Origin: Ooceraea biroi
Lineage: Eukaryota > Arthropoda > Insecta > Hymenoptera > Formicidae
DNA: 64,000 bases
Reading direction: 5' to 3'
Assembly (NCBI RefSeq): GCF_003672135.1
Contig: NC_039507.1
Location: forward strand, 9,129,624 to 9,193,623
Part shown: in pieces, positions 21,602 to 32,069 of the stretch
How positions within the stretch are numbered: the first letter of the stretch is position 1
Layout: each line of letters begins with the position of its first letter
Program-made: the position numbers and the translations under genes
The notes under the pieces: model-generated
Told to the model about the DNA's origin: nothing
Databases searched by the model: none
What the model saw: only the letters and a program-made list of their open reading frames with translations

Positions 21602-24600
21602 ATGGACAATCAAAGTGAGGATGAAGAAACTAAAAAGAAACCATGCAAAGACATTTGTAATTACAGGTATTGTACATACAATAGTATAACAACAATAGTG
21701 ATGCAACTTAATGCATAGAGCATGTAATAGCGATACCAACAATTATTTGCAATTTATTTGCAATGAAAATATTTGTAAGATTTTTATTTCCTATAAGTTC
21801 TTTTATAGTTGATGAAACTATTTTAATAGGAGAAATGTTATATTTTCAGCATTTCAGAGGAAGAGGGTGGAGACACTGCTGCAGATTCCTTGGATATTAA
21901 ACCACCACCACGAGCGATTGTTCGCCATCATAAATCAAGCTCATCTCATCAAGGAGAGAAACATAGCAATAGAAGAAGTGACAGGGATGAGAGGGAACGC
22001 AGTTCGCATCAGCATGAACATCATGGACGTAGTGACGCGAACTTAGAGGGGTTTGTGCATATATCTCAGCTACAGACTAGTTCTTTTCAAGAAAACAAAC
22101 AGTTTTTATCACGTCTATACAGATCAAAAGAAGAGTTTATAAATGAGTATAAAAGGCTTTACTATGAAAGAGCAAAATCCGAAGAGCTTTATCTTCTGAT
22201 TTTAACTGAACTAAAAGCAGCAATGTCAAATGGTAATATTACTATCTTAAAAAAATTAAAGGACGTAATTGATTACATGAATGAAGCAGAAGATCCAATA
22301 ACTTTGAGAAATTATTATGATCATGCTAATAATCCGATTAAAAATACCAATTTAGTTATCTTGGCTTGCAAACACAAGAAGGTAAAGGTTCTAGAATACC
22401 TATTTGACAGTGATAATACACTCTTAAATAATTTATCTATTGATGTGAATATATTACCCGATGATAGAGATGAGGAATGTCATAATGCGTTTTATTATGC
22501 TATACGTTCAAGTATGATTGAGCTTCTTAATACACTTATCAATAACTGGCCGGATAATTATTTCGCTGTTCATTTGGAAGAGTTGGATGAAATTCTTTCA
22601 AAAGCGTATGAAGAGTTAAAGTTAAAGAATGTACCCTTGTCAGACAAAATGGAAATTTATGTTGAAAATAAGTTAATAAATCTGCGTTTCTTCTCTAATA
22701 CTTCAAGACAGGACCAAAGTTTCAAGGGGGATCGTAATGATAAAAAAAATAAAACCGAAGAACGGATTGAATTAATACTTGAAAACATTAACTTACTAAA
22801 GAGAGATTACGAGAGAAACGCGAAAAAAGTAGATCAAAGGTTTTTGTTCATAGCAAAGTTTATTGCACAAAATATTTATATATTAAAACGGCAGTTAAAA
22901 TCAACTTATGATAGATTACCTTGGGAAGAAATAGAATTCTGTTTAGTCAGTTTTGTTTCTTCTTACGTAAAACAACAAGAGATCAATCTATTTTATCGTT
23001 CTACATTGAATAAAAGCAAAATATTAAATCATTTAGAAAATTTTACAAAGAAACTTAAAGACGAAAAAGATATTATAGAAGATGTAAACATTAACAAAAA
23101 TGCTGTTCGTCGAAAGTTAACACGTGATGAAGTTATTGCACAGATTATTAGCAATTCCCCTCAATTTGAAGAGTTGTATAATGATTATCAACGAATTAGG
23201 GATATTCAGTCTTTAAAGAAAATAAATGATTATATAAAATTGGCACTATTAGCTGATTCTAAAGAAAAGAAAGGCCAGTTAATTATTACAAGGACTTTAC
23301 AAGTTATTGGTGAGCATTTAAAAAACACCTTAGAGTCTCCTAAGTTATCTAATACTACAAGTAAGCTTTTGTTGCTCTCATTACCGAAATATACAAGAAA
23401 AATAATTATAGATTTACGTAATTCGTTATCACATGCTGATTCACTCTTTAATAGAACAGAGATTGAGGATAATAAAGATGTTAATTTTTTTATTGGTGTT
23501 CAAAACGATATTAAGAAAGTTAGTGATGTAATTACTAATATTTTTTACAACAACAAAATCAAAGTAATTACAATACTTTTAAAAAATATTATCAGTAGTG
23601 ACAATTTTGATGAAATAAAAGAGCTTGTAGAAATGCTTCGTACTGTTAAATTGGATGATATAATTTCGGAAGATTTTAAAATGATAGAACGCGAAAAGCT
23701 TGAAAATCTCATTAAAGAATTAAGCGATAATATAACTGATAAGACAGATTATGAACAGGAGTTGTTCAATAAAATTAATAATATAATCAATTCAGCAGAT
23801 ATCCTATCAAAAAATTACATTATAGGATTTCTATCATTAAAGAGTTTACGTACTTTCTTGAATGAAAGAGTGATTAACCACAATATTGTTAAGGACCTAA
23901 AATTCCGTGTTAATATAATATTAGAGCAGATAGCTCTAAAAATAGATTCTTATAATCTTAAAGATATTGTTATGTTGATACTGAAAATTTTTTATAGTGT
24001 TGAGTCGAGAATACAATGCGACAAACTTGATGAACTGAACAGATTAATCTATGAAATTGTTTTTATTGTTGAATTTGTAATAGACGACATTGAATGGATT
24101 AAAAAATTAAAAAGCGAGTTGAATAAAAAACGTTTGTTTAGTCCTTCGTATAAACAAGAAAAAACTTACGATACAGAAAAAACATATGATAACCAACTTG
24201 CACTAAAACTATCTGAATTGAAAAATATTTTAAGCGATAACATATTAAGTGGCCAATTAACTAAAACATTCCCTTGTTATAAGAACGATAAAAAATTACA
24301 AGCAGTAGTAGAAATGCTTGTTTTGGATATAATGTCAATTTTGGGCTCAAAGAATTTTGACCTACTAGAAAATAATCTACTATTTTTAGATGAAAATACT
24401 CCTTTACTAAATGGAAGATGTTTACGTAATCATTTAGCGCATGATAATGCATTAGTTGATATATTATTATCTGATCCTTCAACAACAGTTATTTTAAACG
24501 CTAAAAAACTTATTGAAGAAAATATAATGAGAAGTAACAAAAAAATTGGCAAATTAGTGAGTGATGATTCTTCCAAATTGAGAGAGAAATACGATCAAGG

Positions 24601-27600
24601 CTTAATTACCGTTACTAATCAGGAAACAATGTTCGATGCTTTGCAAGAAGGAAATTTCGAAAGCTTAAAAGATTGCCTCAGAAAAGGAGCAGATATCAAT
24701 GCTAGAAGTATTCACTTATGGTCCACATTGCATTTTGCTGCTAAGGGACCTAGTCTTGAAGTTATAAAATTCATCCTTGATCAAAATTTGCTTAATGTTA
24801 AGGATATTAAGGATATCAAAGGCCAAAGTCCACTGCACGTTGCTGCTGCACATGGAAGGAAAAATATTGTGAACTTTTTCGTAAAAGAAGCAGGTTTATA
24901 TGTTGATGATCCAGATAATAAGGGCAAAACACCACTACACATTGCAGCTCAAAATGGTCACAAGGATACTGTCGAGATTCTATTAGAAAATAAAGCTAAT
25001 ACTGTTACCCAAGATGTAATCGGTCTTTCATCTTTACATTATGCAATAAGAAACAATCATGTTGACGTTGCTAAGATTATACTAGCAAAAGATAAAAATG
25101 TTGACATTAATGAGTCTAGTGGTGGATTTACTCCATTGCATGAAGCTGCAGAAATGGGTCACTTGGAGTTAGTTAATTTCTTACTTGAACATGAGGCAAA
25201 TTTTAACGCTAGAAATGATAAAGATTGGACACCATTACATGCGGCAGCCATCAACGGCCATCTGGAAATAGTGGAGGCTTTAATTCTGAAGGGAGCTGAT
25301 GTTAACGCTAGAGTTATCAATGGTCAAACACCATTACATCATGCAGTAGAATTCGGTCATGAGAAGATAGCTAGAACTCTATTGGAACGTGGAGCTAATG
25401 TTAATGCTATTGACAAACCCTATAATAATGCAGCTTTACACTATGCGGCAAAAGATGGGCACGAGGGAATCGTTAAGACTTTACTGGAATATAAAGCTGA
25501 CCCTAGTATTAACACTTTTCAAGATGTAACTCCACTACATTTGGCAGTACAGAATGGCCACTTGGAAATAGTAACTATTCTCCTGAACCATAGTGTCGAC
25601 ATTAATGCTAAAGATAAAAATAACTATTTTACACCATTACACTATGCAGTACATAGTGGTCACGAGACAGTTGTTGAACTTTTATTGGAAAAGGGAGCAG
25701 AAGTAAATGCTAAAACTAATATTAATGTAACACCACTACATGTAGCGACTGTAAAAGGGTATCAAAATATTACTGATCTTCTGATAAAAAATAAAGCTCG
25801 AATTAATGCTCAAGACATATACGGTAATACACCCCTACATACAGCTGCTTCGAACGGTTGCATAGATGTTATTGAACTTCTAATAAAAAAGAAAGCTGAA
25901 GTAAATGCTAGAAGGAATGACGGCATTACACCATTGCATGTAGCTACTCTAAGTAACCATATAGATGCTATTACTTTTTTAATAGACAATGATGTCGAAG
26001 TCAGTGCTAATGCAAAAGATGGTGCTACACCGTTACATTTAGCTGTCCTAAATGAAGGCAACATAAATATTGTTGATCTCCTATTAAGAAATAAAGCCGA
26101 AGTCAATGTAAAAAATATTGCAGACAGAACACCATTACATATTGCTGTGGGAGCAGGTCATAAAGAAATCATTAAGCTTTTGATAGCACACGGGGCTAAT
26201 ATTAACGTCAGGGCTAATATTAACGTCGGAGCTAATATTAACAACCACTATGTGACACCATTGCTTTCTGCAGTTACACATAATAACAAGGAAATCGTAG
26301 AACTTCTTCTAGAAAATCAAGCTGACACAGAAGACAGTAAACCTTTATTGCAAGCAGCGCTTCTTGGCCATAAAGATATTATAGAAATTTTGTTAAAATA
26401 TGAAGCTCACGTTGACATAAAAGATTCTAAAGACTTTACTCCATTACATCTAGCTGCCATAAGAGGTCATAAGGAGATAGTAAACATCTTGATAAGAAAA
26501 GTTGACATTGATGCCAGAAATATTAATGGTATGACACCATTATATCTTGCAGCACAAGAGGGTCATAAGGTAATTGTTGAGATTTTAATAGCACGTGGAG
26601 CTAACGTCAGCATTCAATCTAACAAAGGAGCAACACCATTACATGCAGCAGCCGTAAATGGTCACAGTAATGTTGTAAAAGTCTTACTAAATAGTACATT
26701 AAATATTAATATTAAAGATAATGAGAATAGAACATCGTTAGAATTAGCAGTGGCGCATGGTCATTTAGAAGTGGTTAAAACGTTACTTCAATACGAAAAA
26801 ATAGATATGAAGGATAGCGGTAATTGGACAATATTGCACATTGCTTCCCAGGAAAATAAGCTAGAAATGGTAAAATATCTAGTAGATGAAGGATTTGATA
26901 TTAATACTAAAACTGCTTTTGGCTATAAGCCTATGCACATTGCAGCTAGAGAAGGTCATAAAGATATTATAGAGTTTTTCCTTAGTAAGGGATTAAATAT
27001 TAACGATCTTGGTGCAGATAATCAGACGTTACTGCACTATGCTACCAAGAAAGGTAATTTAGCTGTTGTTGAGTATTTAATATCGCAAGATGCTGATGTT
27101 AATGCTCAAGATATCAATGGCTTAAGTCCTATGCATATTGCTGCTAGTTTTGGCTATAAAAACGTGATTGAAATTTTACTAAAAAATGGAGCGGTTTATA
27201 ATCTTGTTGACAAGTCTCATAAAAAACCATTAGTAATGTCTCGTGACAAAAACGTTATCAATTTATTAGCATCAATTAAAAACTTATTTAAGGCCATAAA
27301 ACAAAATAAATTGCCAGAAGCTGAGAGTTACATTAAAATGGGAGCGTTTGTTAATGCCAAAAATGTTTATGGTGGAACACCACTACATTATGCTGCATGG
27401 AAAGGATGTGACGAAATTGTCAATGTTCTATTACAAAATAGAGCTGATCCTAATACAGTTAATAACAAGGGGTTTACTCCTCTGCATTATGCCGCTAAGT
27501 TCTCTCACTTAAAAGTTGTGAAAGCCTTATTATCTAATGGTGCAGTGTATAATGCGGTCTCTAATGATAATAAAACGCCATCAGATTTTACTGTAGATAA

Positions 27601-29458
27601 AAAAATAATTAGCTTATTTAAATTAGTGAGTAAATCATTTAAAAACGTTAAAAGTGGCAAGTCTAAAGTTATTAATGATCTTAATAGAATAAAAGATATT
27701 GATACAATAAAAGCAATCATGGGTGCCCGTAATGAAGGAAACAAAACGCTAGTAGTGGTCGCAGTACATAGTAACTTTTCAAAGGTCGAACAATTGAAAG
27801 AGATATCACAAGGTGACGTATCCTTTCAGATTGCTAAGGCTGTAGCGCTTTCGAATCAGAGGAAGTGTCAAGAAGCCTTAAATATTTTCAAAAGTGCATT
27901 TGAAAAGAGGAAAGAAATATTAGGACCAGATAATCCTGGCACTTTAGATATTCAGGCACATATAGCTAAAATATTATACGGACAAGGATTTTTCCAAGAA
28001 GCTTTGAATACACTTGAGGAAATTTTTCAGAAACGAAAAGAAGTGCTGGGTTTAAATGACAAGGACACTTTAAATACAAGAAGTACAATTGCTTTAGTGC
28101 TACATAGACTAGGAAAAAATGAGGAAGCTTCCAATATTTATCAAGTAGTCTATCCGAAGCAAAAAGAAATATTAGGCTCAGATCACCCGGATACATTAAA
28201 TACTCAGTTTCACATGGCACTAGTATTGAATGGACAAGGAAAATTTGAAGAAGCATTAAATATGAATAGGATAGTTTTTGAAAAAAGAAAGAACATGTCA
28301 GGTGCGGAAAACGCGGCATATGCTGTGCGTGCTCAAAATAATATAGCGATGGTATTGTGTAATCAAGGTAAATACGCAGAGGCACTGGAGATTTATAAAG
28401 ACGTTTACGAAAAGAAAAATGTGATTTTCGGTTTTACTCATTCTGATACTTTGAGAACGTTACATAACATTGCCGAAGTGCTGTTCCGACAAAAGAAATA
28501 TCATGAAGCCTTGAAAGTTTACCAAAAGGTTTTAAATATTCAAAAAAGTGTTTTGGGACCAAATCATTTCGATACCTTAAGTACTCAATATGGGATAGCA
28601 AGTGTATTTTTCGCTCAAGGCAAATGGATTAGTGCACTGAAAGCCTACAAAAAATGTTCTGATCAAATGAAAGCTGTTTTTGGATATCATCCTAATGTTT
28701 TGGATATTTTAAACAAGATAGAAACGATTAATTCGATATTTAAACTTGAGGGCAGAAAATCAGATATTTTCCAATGTCTGCAAACGGACATTAATATTGC
28801 TGCTAGTAATGGTGATATAGAAAATGTCCGACGTCTAGTAAAAGATGGAGCTAATCCTAATGATAAAGATATGGATGGAAGAACATCGCTACATTACGCT
28901 GTTAACAATAGACGCATAGGTGTTCTGAACTTCTTACTAAACGCCGGAGCTGACGTTACTCAAGTTACTAATAAAGGTAATACACCATTACACACTGCTA
29001 CTTCTAAAGGTTACAAAGAAATTGTTGAAGTTTTGTTACAACATGTGAGTCGTGATAAATTAAATAACTTCATTAATGCTAAAACCGCTGCTAGCGGCAG
29101 TACATCACTTCACGTTGCAGCGAGTAATGGTTACTTTGATATTGTCAAATCTTTACTGAAGCATGGTGCAATCTATAACATTAAGAATAAGGAAGGTGAG
29201 ACACCTCTTAATCTTTCCAAAAACCAGAGTGTTATTGATTTACTGCAACTGGTTGAAGAGTTATTTAAAGATGCAAAAAAAGGTAATATTGAAGGTATTA
29301 ACAAGTTAAAGGCAGTGAAACCAGATGAGTTTCAAGCTGCAATAAATGCTTGTAATGATCAAGGGAATACGCTATTACAAGTTGCTACAGCTAATAAACA
29401 CATGACTACTGCGAATAAACTGTTAGAAATGCTAAACAAACTAAAGCAAACTTTATAA
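21602..29458 (+). CDS. Giant HEPN-motif/ankyrin/TPR protein (two exons)
   Basis: Exon 1 is 21602-21666 (first ATG after an in-frame stop at 21575) and exon 2 is 21850-29458. The 183-bp GT-AG intron restores the frame (AG joined to C gives Ser22), for 2557 residues. Residues about 46-83 are His/Ser/Arg-rich. A helical, Lys/Asp/Asn-rich region of about 850 residues has two RX4H motifs: RNSLSH at 545-550 and RNHLAH at 881-886, each after long helices, as in HEPN nuclease domains. Ankyrin repeats fill about 947-1930 (roughly 28, consensus TPLHxAAxxGHxxIVxxLL). Residues about 2010-2313 are TPRs of kinesin-light-chain type (LGxxHPDTLxT, EALxxYxxV). A second ankyrin block is at about 2329-2490. A cap module starting GA(V/I)YN recurs at about 1802, 1919 and 2461. 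I infer a cytosolic or nuclear binding scaffold with possible RNase activity. The huge intronless exon would fit transfer from an endosymbiont, but the 5' exon is eukaryotic. Existing similarity labels might be ankyrin or latrotoxin-like; no toxin-specific domain is evident. Confidence 0.85.
21667..21849 (+). other. 5' intron of the HEPN/ankyrin/TPR gene
   Basis: Donor TACAG|GTATTG and acceptor TATTTTCAG|C, 183 bp, AT-rich. Without it the long exon has no ATG start: the frame would have to begin at a TTG at 21890. Splicing supplies an ATG and 35 extra residues (acidic, then ISEEEGGDTAADS). This is strong evidence that the locus is expressed as a nuclear gene rather than being a bacterial contaminant. 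Confidence 0.75.
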
Positions 29459-29803
29459 AATATTAATATAGAAGACGAAGTCATAGATTTAAAACTTTAA
29501 ACGACGTGGAAGTATATTTATATAGAGCCTAAGTTACCATATTTACATTAATATTAACAATAACTGTGAATTAGAAAAATAATATCAACTTCTCTTTTTG
29601 TATAAGTTTCCAATATTTTAAACTAAAACTGAATCGCTTCTTAAATCATTTCGGTACACATCACTTACTCTGAAATTCTTATTATAATTCCCTCTTCATA
29701 TGTTTGTAGAAAGGTCTAGTCATCTAGGTAAGAGCTAGATCCTAATGATAATTAATTAGCAATATGACTAAGTCTGTTATACAATTTAGACTAGTCATTG
29801 GAA

Positions 29804-29809
29804 AATAAA
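29804..29809 (+). terminator. Candidate polyadenylation signal of the HEPN/ankyrin gene
   Basis: AATAAA about 345 bases after the stop codon, in AT-rich sequence followed by GT-rich bases. Position is plausible; not proven. Confidence 0.4.
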
Positions 29810-31750
29810 ATTCAAAGTGTGCGTATGTGTAAGATAATTTTTAGTGTTTGGACTATCTGTAAAAAATTGGAGACCATATTTTCAAATATTTTGAAAGGCC
29901 AGAATTTTTATAGAGCTTGAGGTGTTTTATATCTACTTTTATATAGCTATTTTTATAGTTGGTGTTATTTTTATAATATTTATGAAAGTGTGAATTTCAT
30001 ATATCTTTATGTATTATTACTGATAATTTATTTTTGTAAGACAAATAGAATTTTTTTATTTTGTTAAAAACAAATCAAATAAAAATATTGAATATTTAGG
30101 ATTATATGAGTTATAATTTATTAATCTGTGATTTTTTTATGAAATAAAAAAAGATATACTTAAATGTAAATTAATTTATATTAATTAGTTAATGTTTAAT
30201 TAAAATACATACAAATTGCCGATTATTCCTATAAAATAAATTGTCTGTATGGTTATAGATATAAGCAAGGAGAGTTGTAACAAAGTAAATATATTAAAAA
30301 ATGTATTTAGATAAATTTTTATTTTAGTTTTATTACTTTAAAATATTTTATTTGTATTCAAAAGATTATTATTGATAAAGCAATTGTATGTTTATTATAT
30401 TTTTTAAATAGTTTTATATGCGTAATTAAGGTAATATACAATTTAAAGTGTTTTAGTAATGTAAATTATTTTTAATTATATATTTATATTAATATAAATA
30501 ATTTTAATAAATAGTGAAAAAAAATTTAGTTATTGTGCCTTTTGTATCTTGTAAAATTTAATTTTTAATGTCAAATAAATCTCAAAATTCGAGTTGCTAA
30601 CCCAAGTAGAACAGAATGTCATGATATCCCTTTGACATCTTATTTTTGACATCATATTAACGTGACATTTTGTTCTACTTGAGAAAATGTTAAGGTTTAT
30701 TAGGATCGAAAGTCACCATGCAACTTTCACTCCAATAAATCATACAATAGGTCCAATGGGTCAATTTAATAGATTATACATAGTTCGTAGTTTAGATGAA
30801 AAATGTTCGTTTAAACATCATTTAGACAACGTATAAACAATTCTATGTAAAATATAGAATTAACATTGAAATCTGTAATACAATCCTAGTTAAATCTACA
30901 GTTATTTTCAGTGCAATTAAAATTCATCGGTAATATTAAAAATTGTCAATTATCCCAGAGCTTTCAGTTATTTTAGTTAACTATTACGATAGTTTATTTT
31001 CAGATGAAACGTTACAAAATTTCTTATATATTTAATTTATGACATTTTATTCATTTCTTATTTATATGTATTATTCGAATTATACTAATGTTTTTCAAAA
31101 AGCGCGCTGCAAACTCTGTATAAATGGCGGGTGTTCCAATTTTTACTTTAGGAGTTTTAGAATATATCGACGATTATTGTTCTTTGGCGCTTCTTTCTTG
31201 TTTCAAATTAGACTGGTTTAATTATAAGAATTTAAAAAATTAAATCTTACATGACTTGCGATGTTCGATATTGACCGTTGCGAGTTTGTTTGCGACTCTT
31301 TTTGGTCATGTGATGTGAGAACAAATAAACTTTTTATGTAAACAAAATACTATGTTTAACAACAATCTATGTAAAGTTTTTTATTAAATAATATAGCTCA
31401 ATAGCGAGATAAATAAAACTTTTATTTATATTGTAGAAAATTTGACACAATAATGTTATTATTTTTAACTTTATGAATTTTAACAACGCTGACATAAACT
31501 ATAAATTATTTTCGTAACCGCATAGAACAATGTCTAAACTAAAACAAATAAAAAGTAAATGCAATTATTATTATATTATGGTAGAAAACAATATAAGAAA
31601 CTTCCAAAAAATAATGAGAAATGAAAACTTCAGAAGAAAAATTAAACTTGTGTCCAATAATTTTATATAATACATCAAAAGCAATTCCATAATTCATTAT
31701 TTCGAACTTTAGAAGCCAAGAAAAACGGCTGATTTGTTGCGCGGTCCTAA
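29810..31750. other. AT-rich spacer without genes, one small hairpin
   Basis: Very AT-rich sequence with short spurious frames. The only structure seen is the inverted repeat at 30604-30680. Confidence 0.55.
30604..30680. repeat. Short inverted repeat
   Basis: AAGTAGAACAGAATGTCA at the left is mirrored by TGACATTTTGTTCTACTT at the right with one mismatch, and the interior ATGATATC/GACATCAT words are also partly complementary. Likely a tiny hairpin MITE or its remnant. Confidence 0.65.
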
Positions 31751-32069
31751 AGCGCATATTTCACCGTACGCAATCGACTGGTCAAGTTGACTCGAGTCCG
31801 AGTCAAGTAGATACTTGAGTCGATCGTCGCGCTGCAGTCCGGAGATATGCCGTGATATCCGTCCCGGCTGTTTTACCAGCGGAAGTGCCAACGGTCGACC
31901 CCGGCAACGGGCTCGCGCGCACATTGCGTGAGACGTCGTCACGTCGTCAGTCCGCTCGGTGCATACGGTGAGGTGGTACGTGCGTCTGCAATCTGGCGTT
32001 TACTGACGTTCCTGCGGATCGAGTTGCTGTCAAACACGCTGTGTCAAGGGGACGACGCCAGCGGACGCC
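31751..32069 (+). promoter_or_regulatory. Probable Snx6 promoter and 5' UTR
   Basis: Composition switches abruptly from AT-rich to CG-rich here and stays so up to the Snx6 start codon. Inferred from composition and position only; open frames on both strands through it are shadows of the CG richness. Confidence 0.5.

Noticed and set aside
21890..29458. Treating the giant frame as bacterial contamination or as a TTG-started gene
   Set aside because: A consensus intron and an upstream ATG exon join in frame, and the flanks are insect repeats and genes.
24600..29458. Calling the ankyrin protein a latrotoxin
   Set aside because: Only ankyrin similarity, which is uninformative; the N-terminal region shows RX4H helical domains and the C-terminal half contains TPRs, neither expected in a latrotoxin.
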